Origin: Icerya purchasi
Taxonomy: Eukaryota; Arthropoda; Insecta; Hemiptera; Monophlebidae
Length of the DNA stretch: 64,000 nucleotides
Direction: 5' to 3'
Assembly: GCA_039619475.1 (NCBI GenBank)
Contig: CM077115.1
Coordinates: 62,936,864-63,000,863 of the forward strand
Below are positions 11,506 through 22,154 of this stretch, in pieces. A program made the translations under genes and the position numbers. The stretch's first letter is position 1; every line of letters starts with the position of its first letter. Under the pieces are notes generated by a model. That model did no database searches, was not told the origin of the DNA, and worked only from the letters and a program-made list of their open reading frames with translations.

Positions 11506-12278
11506 CGTTCCCGGACATTTTCCCGAATCCGAATTCCTGAACGGACATTTTTCCCAATAGACGATTTGACGAATTTTATTTTCCCGAATGTAAAATTTCC
11601 CGATTCAATTCATTACCTAGAAATTTTTATTGAAATGATTTATAAAACAATATTATGGCTGAGAACTTCGGCTGGCACAGCAGCCAGTTCCGTACGAAGC
11701 ATCATGGCTGGTGGCTGTTTCGGATGAGCCGCGGTCTTTCGCTTGAGCGTATTGGTCACGGTCTCCGCCCGGCATTGTTCTAAGTTCGGCGGATGTTCTT
11801 GCAGTGATTCCGCAGGTCCTCTAATAAGGACAAAGTCTTCTCCGGGCAGAGGATCATTGGTAACACAGCGTGCCGTACATTCCTTTCCTCGCAGCTTCTG
11901 GCAGTCTCAGTATATTCGTTCTTTCTGCTTTCTTGAGCGGACGTACAGGTACCCTTCCACACATAACTTAGTTCCCACTAAAGTAGCCATTTCAACGTTT
12001 GAGATAATTATGATGATCACTATGGGTATGAACGACATCACTATCATTAACGTTCCATAGAAATGATGAAAATAAAAAAGCAAAAATTTTGTACGTTTTT
12101 CTCGGGGGAACCTTTCATTTCTGGAAAATTCGTTCGGGAGAAATTTTATTCGGGAAGATGTCCGTTCTACGATTCGGTTCAGGAAATTTACATTCGGAAA
12201 AATAAAATTAGTTAAATTGTCCATTCAGGGAAAACAACCACTTGAGAATTCATATTCAGGCAAATGTCCGGGGGAATC
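11506..12278 (-). mobile_element. Short MULE-type DNA transposon (Phantom-like) with FLYWCH ORF
   Basis: The 773-bp element is bounded by an exact 9-bp direct repeat ATTTTCAAC (11497-11505 and 12279-12287). The termini are inverted: the left starts CGTTCCCGGACATTTTCCCG and the right, in reverse complement, GATTCCCCCGGACATTTGCC. Similarity continues inward for about 100 bp, including AATTTTATTTTYCCGAATGT. Nine-base duplications and long inverted termini fit Mutator-like elements, and FLYWCH fingers are known in Phantom-type MULEs of insects. The CCGGACATTT/CCCGAAT motif also repeats inside each arm. No MULRAN catalytic domain is present, so it would need a transposase in trans. Confidence 0.75.
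11640..11990 (-). pseudogene. FLYWCH zinc-finger ORF with one internal stop
   Basis: On the - strand, ATG at 11990 opens a 117-codon frame (stop included) ending TAA at 11640-11642. It is broken only by TGA at 11907-11909. The N-terminal half reads MATLVGTKLCVEGYLYVRSR and continues to ERIY; the TGA sits exactly where the FLYWCH tryptophan (TGG) belongs, followed by DCQKLRGKECTARCVTND. That is the Y-W-C...C-x-A-R core of the DNA-binding FLYWCH finger. The expected terminal H-x-H is reduced to EHPP, so one zinc ligand may be missing. The roughly 55 residues downstream are alanine- and proline-rich and unstructured. As it stands the protein would stop at residue 27. Confidence 0.75.
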
Positions 12279-12474
12279 ATTTTCAACGGCTGGTCGATTA
12301 AGAAATATTTATGTAAGTAACGGGAAAAAATAAAATATCAAAAACAAAAATTTTCTTAAAATTTTAAACTGTCAATGATAATAACAATAATGAAAATAAT
12401 AACTTTACGTCCACGGTATTTACCCGGCTGTGGTAGCATTCTTGAGGGCGAAATTCGAAGTAGTATCGTTTCAA

Positions 12475-12700
12475 TCAGTAGCGTAGCGTAGCGGGGGGCA
12501 GGGGCGGGCTGCCCCAGGCGGCACTTTTAGGGAGCGGAAAAATTTCTCATTAAATATTAATAATATCTTGTAAAAATTTGAACCATTTAATTTCATATTT
12601 TTGTCGCAGCCACAATTCAGACCGATTAATATGAGCACGGAACTTTTCATTACTTATTTGTGACGAAATCGAGGAATCCCCTATCTTTAAATGAATGTAG
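12475..12700 (+). mobile_element. hAT-like terminus (CAGTAGCGTAGC type)
   Basis: CAGTAGCGTAGCGTAGCGGG at about 12475 leads into a G-rich run and then CCCCAGGCGGCACTTTTAG. This resembles the termini of ZMYM1/DUF4371-type hAT transposons in animals (CAGNGGCGTAGC followed by a G-rich tract). No matching opposite end or 8-bp duplication was found, so this may be a solo end or a truncated copy. The right limit is arbitrary. Confidence 0.4.
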
Positions 12701-12839
12701 CCCAACACCGTCTTGCAGTAATGCCCTATGTTTTATTCAGATTGTTTACGACTAATATTCAGTAAGAATGACTTCTTTCGTTTTGATACGAACTGGCGCA
12801 ACTTAGTTTTAAAATTCGAAATTATTTGTTTTGTTGCGT

Positions 12840-13440
12840 CGAATGATATATGAGGCGCTATCTCTTGATTAATTTGTAGAAGGAATTAATATACACGTGC
12901 CGACAATCGGTATCGGATTTTATCAGATTCGTAAAGTTCATTGCATTGCTTGTGTTTTGTGTGTGTGTGTGTGTTTGCGATCGAGTCGTCTGATAAAATT
13001 CGGTAAATTACCGATATTCGGGGATGATGGATGTGACTGTGTCCGTGTGTGTATATTAATTCCGAAAAGCTGCGTCTTGTTCGGCGAGCAGAACTATGTA
13101 CTAGCGAGAGGTAGTGCAGGTACCGCGCATACAACGAACACCGTGTGTTACATGGGTTAACACTCCGAGCAGCAGAGGAATTTTGCGATTGTTGGTTATC
13201 AGAGAATAATTCGGCGAAACATTTGTTGCTCTTATTGCCGATTAAGAAATACACATTGTTGTTCTCTTATTCAGTCGATAGAAAATCGCCACCGATTAAG
13301 TTGGCTAGTCCCCATACCATACGTATACCTGTTAAATATCGGATAGTTTTCTTGTATTTATATATAAACGTTTTCTAGTCGGAAATTTTTTATTTTAATA
13401 TATATGCGAATTAAATAGTTTCCTTTTCTTGTACTTTATC
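12840..13440. other. CpG-richer unique segment with a GT microsatellite
   Basis: This stretch is clearly less AT-rich than its surroundings, has many CpGs and contains a (GT)n run at about 12957-12974. It might be a promoter or untranslated exon. Open frames on both strands overlap here, and none shows a family match. No splice site pair could be chosen. Confidence 0.3.
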
Positions 13441-13589
13441 GGTAACGGACACGAGACGTAAGCTGCCGTGAGATCTCCTTCGGCGAGAAGTGTTGGTTTT
13501 ATCATTTCGCCTATTCCTATGTACGGTGATATCGAGCTGACCGGGTTTCCGTGTTTTATTTTCCATTAAAAAGCCTATGCTCGGCCGTT

Positions 13590-16500
13590 CATCATCATCA
13601 TCTGGTGCAGCAGTTCGTGAACTGGTTCGCCCCTATGTTTCGTCTTTTCCATTCGTATCGGTTATCGGTCGTCCTTTTCATTTGTGAGTAACTGGCGCAG
13701 CCGGAATCTCTTGTCAGCTTGCCTACCCAGCTTAATCGTGGCCTACCTCTTACACGTCTTCCCGGGATGTATCCTTCCATTATATCCCCTAGCAATCCTC
13801 CATGTCGGAGCACGTGGCCCATCCAACGCAGTTTTCGACTTTTAATTTGATGTAGCACCTGCCGCGTTTCTCCGATTCGGTTTAAGATTTCTTGGTTGGT
13901 CCTCTTTTCCGTCCAGCTTATCTTCTCCATTCGTCTCCAGCACCACATTTCAAATGCCTTTATTTTATCCTCCTCTCGTTTTGTACATGTCCACGTTTCC
14001 GAGCCATAAAAAGCTACCGACCATACATATGTCTTGATAATGCGCTTTCGTAATTCTATGGACATTGTTTTGCTGGCAATTATTTTTATCTTTTTCATTA
14101 AAGCTTGTTTTCCCATCGCAAGCCGTTCCCGTATGTCTTGGCGACTGCGTCCGTCTTCGGTAATAGTGCTACCCAGATATTTGAAAGCTGAAATCTGCTC
14201 TAGCTTTGTACTATCAATTGTAATGTTTACCCGATGCGGTCTCATGCCAATTGTCATTATTTTGGTCTTTTTTGTATTAATCAGCATTCCGAACTTTTTT
14301 GCTGATTCCTTCATTTTGCTTATCATTTTCTGCAGCATACGTGGACTGTCTGCTAGTAAGGTCACATCATCCGCGTATTTAATAGTGCGCACTTTTCGTC
14401 CTCCTACTTTTATGCCGTATGTTGTGTCCTCAAAGGATTCCAACAGAATTAGTTCTGCTACAATATTAAATAAATCAGGTGACAGTGGGCAACCTTGTAG
14501 AACTCCTCTTCTGATTTTTACTGGTTCAGTTTCACCGTCGCTGGTTCGAATTACAGCTTATTGTCTAATATATAGATTATAGATGAGGTGATCTTTTGAG
14601 GGCAACCGATTCGCTGTAGGAGTGGAAAAAGTTGATCCCAATTCATTTTGTCAAAGGCTTTTTCATAGTCTACGAAGCAGATGTAGATTTGTCTTCCTCG
14701 ACTTATGAAACGCTCCCCAAGGACTCGGATAACAGCGATTACGTCCCGTGTTGATACGCTAGAGCGGAATCCAAATTGGCAGTCGTCCAAGTATTGGTTG
14801 ACGTATATTGATAACCTTTGTTTTATGATGCGCAGTAGTATTTTTGATGCGTGACATAGTAGACTGATCGTTCTGTAATCTTCACAAATTTTTGCTGTAC
14901 ATCTTTTTGGAATTGGAATTATTGTTGTTTTGCAGAATTCCTTCGGCCAATGTGTCATTTCTACTATTTTATTTACGATCTCATATAGTCGTTTCCTTAC
15001 GCTACTTCCAGTATGTTTTAAAAGTTCTGCTGGTATATTATCCGTCTCCGGTGTTTTTTGGGATGGTAAACCCTCCAGCGCGGATTGGAATTCTTCATAT
15101 AATATTGAGCTATTGTCCACTTTTAGTATGTTCTCGGTGTGTTGTGTAGGGGCCCATGTTATCAGACCCTTGTATAACGTTTCCACATAGTTTCGCCATA
15201 TTGTTTCTTTTTCTGTAGTATCACTGACTTCCTCTCCGTTTATGTCTTTTAACGTTTTATTGTTATACCCTTGTGTGCGATTTGATAATTGTTTAATCTT
15301 TCTATTCGATAGATCGCTGCTTCCTCTGTTTTCCAGGTTTTCAATTTCATTGCATTGTTCATTCCACCAGTTCTCTCGCGCTTCCCTACATTTTCTTATT
15401 ATACTGTTCCTTAGTTGTCTATAGATTTCTTTCCCACGGTTGGATATGTCATTCTTATAGCACCGTTTCTTATCCATTAATTCCAGTATTTCATTGTTGA
15501 TCCATGGTTTTCGTATTTCCCTCCTTCTTGCGCCAAGTGTCCCTGTAGCTGCGGACTTGATGGCATCCCTTATTATTGCCTAGTTCATGTCTATGTCTTC
15601 ATTATCTGTTACATTTATTCTTTTCAGTTTATCTAGCGATTCTTCTGTTGTTTTTTTAAAAGCGTTACTTATTCTATTGTTTTTCAGTTTTTCTGTGTTC
15701 CATTTTGGGGTCTTGTCGGTCTTAGGTTTCCTCATTTGTATGTTTGCATTCATTATTACAAGCGAGTGGTCTGTGTCTGCGTCGGCTCCCGGATATGCCA
15801 TCGCTTTTTTCACTTGATTTCGATATCTTTTTACAAGAATATAATCCACTTGGTACCTTCGTCTATCCCGCGGAGCCTTCCAGGTGTATCTTCTACGATT
15901 GTGTATCTTGAACCAAGTATTTGTTATAACGAATCTATCCGCACAGAAATCTACTAACCGTTGTCAACGTTTATTTCGTTTTCCAAGTCCGAAACTACCA
16001 CACATATTTCCATCGCGATTCTCTCCAACTACTGCATTAAAATCTCCCATTATGATCAGGTTATCATCTGCTGGTAATCCTATTACAACGTTTTCTAAGA
16101 TCTCATATGTTTGTTCTATTACATCGTCCGAACTAGAAGTTGTGGGCATATAACATTGAATAACTGACATTTTTACCGGCTTGCTATTGAACCTTGCTAT
16201 TATGAATCTATGGTCTATGATTTTTACATCTATTAAAGCTTCTTGGAATACTTTCCCCAAAATTAAAGCAACTCCACCTTGACCATTTTGGCTGTTAGAA
16301 TGGATTGTTTTGTAGGACCCGCTATTGAACTCTCCTTCTGATCTGTATCTGGTTTCTGATATTCCTATCTGAATGTTATGCCGGTCTAATTCTCTTTTTA
16401 TGTTTTCTAATTTCCCATCTTGTAGCATGGTGCGTATACTCCAGGTTGCAAACCTATGTAGGGGGTTTCGTTTATTGACGACCTGAGAAGCCCCTTTTAT

Positions 16501-17054
16501 TCTTCTCCTGCCGGGCTCGATATCTTCACCTTTATTGTAGATCTCGTTGCCAGTACCAATACTATTCTTTCGACACTGCATAGGTTTACTTGGGAAAAGA
16601 AATATGGTGGTTTCCCCTTGCCTTCCACATGATTTTCTGTTGGGGTTTACTCCCCTAGCCGAAAGGACCCGGTTTGAAGGCGCCGGATACTCGCCTACCC
16701 GCTCTAGAATGGTATTTACCAATCCGACTGGGGCACGTGTGTCACGAGCGGGTTGCTGACAGCCTGCTAGATGTAAATGCAGTTAAAGCTTAACGGTATT
16801 TAAAGATAAGAACACCTTCGGCAAGTGCCTTCTCCCGCTTTCCTGTCAGCCGTGTGTGCGTGAGTTTACTTTGGCCTTCCTTAACGGCGCTAAGTCCGTC
16901 GAGAAGGAAGTTACTATTCCGCACGACGTAGATGTATAAACTCACTTGGTCGTTGTTTCGTTTCTCTGCCGGTTGGACTAGCACCTAATGGCAGTCGAGT
17001 GACTACTTACTAGAGAAGGAGACTCTAGTTACAACGACCTGTGCCCCACGGGGC
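13590..17054 (-). mobile_element. Apparently full-length non-LTR retrotransposon (EN-RT LINE), 3.46 kb
   Basis: The element is bounded by an exact 11-bp direct repeat GCTCGGCCGTT (13579-13589 and 17055-17065). On the - strand its 5' end is GCCCCGTGGGGC, a perfect 12-bp palindrome. Its 3' end is a short ATG microsatellite (GATGATGATGAT) instead of poly-A. It has about 330 bp of leader and one long endonuclease-reverse transcriptase ORF with no RNase H. A 5' end intact to a structured terminus plus the duplication suggests a full-length insertion. It belongs to the group often mislabelled craniofacial development protein 2-like; the exact clade (CR1/RTE-like) needs a tree. Confidence 0.8.
13598..16722 (-). 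pseudogene. LINE endonuclease-reverse transcriptase ORF (two stops, one frameshift)
   Basis: The N-terminal part carries the apurinic-type endonuclease: FATWSIRTM, GISETRY (catalytic E), IMGDFNAVVG (catalytic D/N) and the terminal DTDHSLV block (15849-15580). The reverse transcriptase follows: YRTISLLCHASKILLRII, CFVDYEKAFDKMNW (motif A) and, after the frameshift, LQGCPLSP and IKYADDVTLLAD (catalytic YADD). The C-terminus has LRWMGHVLRHGG and GRRVRGRPRLSW. Only three lesions are visible: TGA at 15964-15966, TAG at 15580-15582 and a one-base shift at about 14553. The pieces are otherwise in frame across about 1040 codons. ORF start 16722 is the first ATG; the true start may be upstream. It reads as a fairly recent but dead copy. 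Confidence 0.8.
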
Positions 17055-17149
17055 GCTCGGCCGTTAAGAGAGCTTATTAGATTATGATACATGATGTCAC
17101 TGGCACTCGCGGGTTTCTGTTCCTTTTAGAAAATTTAATCGACGTTGCA

Positions 17150-17400
17150 AGATTCTTCCGCCGGAGCGTTATGAACACAGAATCTCAAAATTAATTTCAT
17201 TAGTACCCGGAGTAGCGATTGAAATCAGCGAAATTCATTCAATTGACTTACCAACCACGAGACCTCAAAATCCATAACATTAACTTCCCGGAAACAGGGA
17301 CCAGAGTAAGAGGATTTTTAACATTCGCACCTGGAACGGTGACGCAACGGAATTCATTTCATTCGCTTCTGGAACAGCAATGCGACAGAATTTGTTACAA
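17150..17400. repeat. Degenerate minisatellite, unit about 40 bp
   Basis: Units begin at about 17199, 17239, 17279, 17322 and 17360, each starting CATT and mostly containing a core like CGCNYCTGGAACAGCGATG followed by a run ending AATTT or AATCC. A sixth, weaker unit may precede at about 17159. Spacing is close to 40 bp throughout. No coding function seen. Confidence 0.5.
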
Positions 17401-17910
17401 AACTAAGAATGATGTTCAATATTGTATAATAACGCCTGCAAATTAGGTTACAGTACGGGTAAGTCCCTTCAGGGAAGTCTGTGAGTAATTCAAAGAAAGT
17501 TTTATTCATTGCTCGATCATCAGTTGTCAAAGTCACATTGACTTAATCGTATATATGTATACGCCTTCCAACCTATGATTTCAGTGCTCATAAGTACGTG
17601 TTGTGATTGTTCAATTATTGAACTTGTCGAAAAATTGCATTATTCGTTTCTTGGTATACATTTGACTATGTGAATACTAAATCTTTTATTTAAGTAATTG
17701 TATGTTTGACTATCTACTACGTTGTTCAAGCTATGATTAATTAAAATAAAAAGATCAGAACAAGTAAATTTTAGTAAAGTAAATTCAATTTTTTTAAATT
17801 TATTAGTAATTATTTTGAAATGTTTTACGATACTTTCGTTTACGAATCTAAATCATACTTGGCCAATTATAAGTGTGAATAGTTATATTGTATTGTTTCA
17901 GCATCAAAAA
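17401..17910. other. AT-rich DNA, nothing recognised
   Basis: No gene or repeat signal apart from its position just upstream of the hAT remnant. Confidence 0.4.
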
Positions 17911-20900
17911 TGAAAAAAATAAAAAAAAATGGGCAGCTAACGATAATAAAAGAAAAGCAAGTTGGAATATATTGGAAAAAATGAAGGAGCTTTACTTAAA
18001 TATGTGAAAAGTCCTGTTCCTGAGATGTCAGATTTGACGCCGGGCTTAAATTCAACAGTGACAACTGAACCTTTAAATCTAGAACACGATAAAATAAGTT
18101 CAGTCAGGCATGATGTTTCATGCGCTGAGGATTCCGTATGTTAAGTTAACGATAACTATAATCTACATTTACATAATAGTAAATTCAAAACAAAGAAATC
18201 TGATTTTTCACGCTGCAAAGAGAGGAAAGACGGGTCATTTTTTGCGATTTCCTTAAATTGTCACTAACTTCAAAAATTTAATTAAGGAAATGAAATACGG
18301 TTTCTTTCCTGAAAAATCGATCTTTCAATCAATATATCACATTCCCGGGAAAAATATATTTTTTTCCAAAAATTTCGAGCTTTCAGGGTCCCGGGGACCT
18401 GATTTTAAAGTTGGAAACCCAGATATTCAAAACTAAAGAAATAGGGATGTGCATATTTTTAACCTTATTCAAAACTTTTAGTTATAATAATCGCACCGCA
18501 AGGGGGGACACCGCATTTTTCGCTCTTTTTTGAACTTTCTGTCAACTTCGAAAGTTTTTTTAAGGAAATTAAATACGGTTTTACTCCCGACAAATAGCGA
18601 TCTTTCCAATTAGATATCACATGCCCGGAAAGAAAATACTTTTTTCAAAACCTTCGAGCTTTCGGCGCCCCGGGAGCTAAAATATGAAGTTGTAAGCTGG
18701 GCTATATTTTTCCTATTAAGAGGTCCTTTATGCATATATTTCAGATACGTTTTGGTTTCCTGAACTTTTTTACTCGGGCTATTGCTTAAGGGAAAATCGG
18801 GGGGTCTGTATAATTTTTTAACCGTAATTTTTTTTTTATTTTATGAAAAAATTTCTGCGTTTTGTTTTATATTTTAAATTTTACTTTTAAGGGGTTATCT
18901 GGTGATGAGTTATAAATTTTTAAGTGATTTTTGAGGTCCTTTTATATTCCATATTACATATTTTAACGGTTTGGGTTTTTTTTTTTGTCGCCCAGGATGT
19001 AATTTATGATCTAATTTTGAAGTTTATAAGTCAAATAGTTCGTGAGTTATTAATTTTTATTTGATATTTTTGTCGTTTCTAAACCATCTTATTAAGATTC
19101 CGCACATAAAAATACAAGAACTTGATACCGTTGATCCAGTATCAGTAAGGAAAGTTGACATCGTTCCTGAAAATCAAGTTTCGAAAACATCTACTCAATC
19201 AGAGTTTGCATCTATATATCTAGACATGGATTTCGGTACAACCAACATTATTGCAAATGGAAGGAGTTGGAGACCAGACTTCAAAAAAGACAGACTATTA
19301 ACAATCAAAGGAATCAAAAAAATAGCAAGAAATTCTTATAAGAATGTTTCATACTATAAAATTCCTTGCTAACAAAATTTGGCTATACGAGGCCGTAGAG
19401 AAAACGATGACAGTACTAATAGAGGAAACATTTTAAAATTGGTGTATTTAATTTTGCAAAGTACGATCCTGTACTTCGTGAACATCTTGTAAGATCTAAA
19501 ATGTGTCGCCAAATTTCAATCACGTATATGTCATCAGAAATTCAAAACGAATTTATTGCAATTTTGAGAAATAAAGTTCGCCAACATATCATCAGACAAG
19601 TAAAAAAGGCCAAATATTATTTCATTATATTCGACAGCACTCCACATGTTTCTCATAAAGATCAAACAAATCAAGTATTACAATAAGTAGTGATTGAAAA
19701 TCAGGAAGTACAAGTAGTAGAATCTTTTATAGATTTCATTGAGACAAAAGATAAAACTGCTAAATAAATTTCAAAGATGATTTTGAGCAAGTTTGAAGCT
19801 GATAGTCTCGATATAAACAATTGTAGAGGCGAATCATATAATAATGCTGCTGTTATGGCTGGAAGGCATTCAAGAGTTCAGCAAAGAATTAAAGAAATAA
19901 ATTCCAAAGTTGAATTCGTACCTTGCTCAAAGCATTCGTTAAACCTGGTTTGCTTACACACTGCCTCAGTTGAGGCGAGTCCAGTAACTTTTTTCGGCAT
20001 ATAGTACTTTGCTTTTCATTTTTTTCTATGTATACACATCGTTAGAAAGTTCTGATAGCAGTTATAGATAAAAGTTTAAAAAGTATTTAAGATGCGCGAT
20101 GGGGAGTAAGAGACGCCGCCGTAAATATGGTATGGCCTTATTACAAACTGATAGAAATAGCTGAAAGCTTAAACACAAGAACAGATGCAGGAATTTTGGT
20201 AGTTATGATACAGTCATTTTTCTTTCTTTGTTTCTTGGGTCTTTGGCAACCGGTGCTGCATGAAATGAATGAAGCACATAAAAATTTACCATCAAAAGGA
20301 CTTGACATAAGCCTGTGCGCTCAGAAAGTAAATGCTTTGCAGATGGTACTGATCGAGAAACGAGAGGAATGAGCAGACGGCGCTGAAAGTTATGCAAAAA
20401 GTATGTGTGAAGAACTTGGCATTTTCATGAAACCTCAGAGGCGCATAACAAGAAGACACATTTTTGATGACGGAACCAGAGATGCCAACTTGTCTTATGA
20501 AAATGAGTTGAAACGGAAGCTGATTTTTTCGTTAGATAGAATAATTGTAGAAATTTGTGAAAGATTTCAGCAGCTACAAAATTTGGCGGATAAGTTTGTT
20601 TATCTAATGCCCGCTATATTCTTAGATTCAGACGATACTAAATGTAATCTAGATTACGCATCTGAGGAAATAAACGAGCAGGTCAAAATCGAACGACTAC
20701 GATAGCGGACTTTCATTGCTGCCACAGGTAATGATAATAAATTAATAATTGTGGACTCACCTGAATTATTAAAATTCATTGTGAAATCCAAGCTAGAAGA
20801 AACTCAATTTCCATAAGCAATGCCAGCTGTGAGAGAAGTTTTTCAAAAATGAAATAAATCAAATATTATTTAAAATCAACAATAAGCAAAAGGTATGAGA

Positions 20901-20930
20901 TGCTATAAACATTGATAGTACAATAAAAGA
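17911..20930 (+). pseudogene. Decayed hAT transposase, ZMYM1/DUF4371 type
   Basis: Blocks occur in family order. A lysine-rich N-terminus with GALLKYVKSPVPEMS lies at 17911-18140. After a non-coding interruption the frame resumes at about 19080, and KYDPVLREHLVRSKMCRQ lies near 19450-19510. YFIIFDSTPHVSHKDQ (catalytic D region) is at 19620-19670, NNCRGESYNNAAVMAG at about 19815-19863 and VEFVPCSKHSLNLVCLH at about 19908-19960. The C-terminal hAT dimerisation block SCERSFSKMK is at 20825-20854, directly followed by a stop. This matches the DUF4371 hAT transposases annotated as zinc finger MYM-type protein 1-like. At least six stops or frame breaks kill it. Ends of the element were not found. 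Confidence 0.75.
18100..18900. repeat. Dispersed repeat, locus B (copy of 3.8/4.4-4.8 kb)
   Basis: GCTGAGGATTCCGTATG at about 18122 matches both arms of the inverted repeat at 3718-4447. 18371-18700 aligns with 4446-4780 through shared blocks such as AGCTTTC, TTTTAAAGTTGGAAACCC, CTCCCGACAAATAGCG and ATGCCCGGAAA. A half-unit, 18255-18420, repeats at 18538-18700, giving a tandem period of about 284 bp, the same as at locus A. It interrupts the hAT coding remnant between its N-terminal block and its catalytic part. Confidence 0.65.
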
Positions 20931-21734
20931 CTTTGTTCTTAAAAAAAGAAGACGAATAAAGTTTTAGTTAAAGACAGAAGTTTTATTTTTAATTCTATCA
21001 GTTATATTATTTTTCAATAAAAATATAAATAAGAACAGTATCGTTCTAGTTCTAATTGGAAAATCATTTGTGTTCTATATTCAATTCGCTAATATCTTAA
21101 TCTTGCCAATCATCAACACATAATCATATGTGTTCTGTACCTATTATATCAATGTAAGTGGCATACGTATAAGTATTTTTCTAATAAATGTGATTACTAT
21201 ATTGTATAAATACATGACTCTTTAATTTTTAACATGTACAGTACACAATAATGATGATTGTTGTTGCCGAAAAGTTCTTTAGAATTACGGTATATTTTAG
21301 AGTCTTTTAAATTTAAATACCTAAATAATTAGTCGGCGAAATTTGCCTGCACCCTAAACGGCTGAAACTCTTACTACAACATTGGTTCCAATATAAAAAT
21401 TTAAACATTTGTATAAAGTATTTAATAGTTAACTTTTAAATAACAACATAAAAATAAAATATTTTAATATCTGTTAACTAACCATTGCTTCCAATTTATT
21501 TTAAACCTGCAAATCAATCGAAGTATTAATGAATTTCATAAACATTTAAAAATATAGCAATATGTCTCTAATATGGGAGTTACATTTGGAGATATTGCGC
21601 TATTTTTCTATGTTGAAAAACTTTCATATTACACGAAATAAAACTAAATTCAAAATTCATAATCCAAAAATATTATTAAAAGTATTCGATAAGATTTTAC
21701 AATAACCTGTGTATTTCAATTGGCGTAATGTTTA
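20931..21734. other. AT-rich DNA, nothing recognised
   Basis: Probably includes the unmarked 3' flank of the hAT element. No terminus or gene recognised. Confidence 0.4.
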
Positions 21735-21990
21735 AAATCCCTATAGTAAGTATAACACGTCCCATATCCTTGACAGGGTGTCAGGAGATCGTGAAGTTCT
21801 AATGGGAGTAGGGCCCATTTCCATCCTTTTAGCCGCCTTTAGTTTCCCAGATTTCTCTACTACCTAATTATTTTAAGATGGGTGAACTTGGAAACTACCT
21901 GCATCCGAAACGAGATAAGTCTCGAGCCCGTGACCTATGATTTGTTAGCCAAGCACCTTAACCACTAGGCTACTGATCGCTATAAAACAG
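21735..21990 (-). mobile_element. tRNA-derived SINE, family 1, copy 1
   Basis: On the - strand it reads TAGCCTAGTGGTTAAGGTGC (box A) and, about 30 bp later, CACGGGCTCGAGACTTATC (box B). A tRNA-unrelated body follows (AGTAGAGAAATCTGGG, GGGCCCTACTCCCATTAG) and ends near CTGTCAAGGATATGGGAC. The whole length aligns with the + strand copy at 52397-52655, so this is a genuine dispersed family and not a lone tRNA pseudogene. No target duplication is clear. Confidence 0.75.
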
Positions 21991-22142
21991 TAAATAAATT
22001 TATTTTATCACAAAACAAAGATACATCTCTACTGGTTTTCAGTTTGTTATTTACCATAATTATTTACTTCTTAGTAAACCTTAAATACAAATTTGATCAT
22101 TAAAACGAAAACTTTCCGCTTCCATTTTTTAACAAATAAACA
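21991..22142. other. Short AT-rich spacer
   Basis: Spacer between the SINE and the left target duplication of the LINE at 22155. Nothing recognised. Confidence 0.4.
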
Positions 22143-22154
22143 AACAAAAATATC

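Noticed and set aside
12886..13378. Overlapping frames on both strands in the CpG-richer segment
   Set aside because: None has a domain, and the (GT)n run creates artificial CVCVCV and THTHT tracts.
14034..15957. Several + strand frames across the LINE (for example 14034-14582)
   Set aside because: Shadows of the - strand endonuclease-RT frame, which carries the catalytic motifs.
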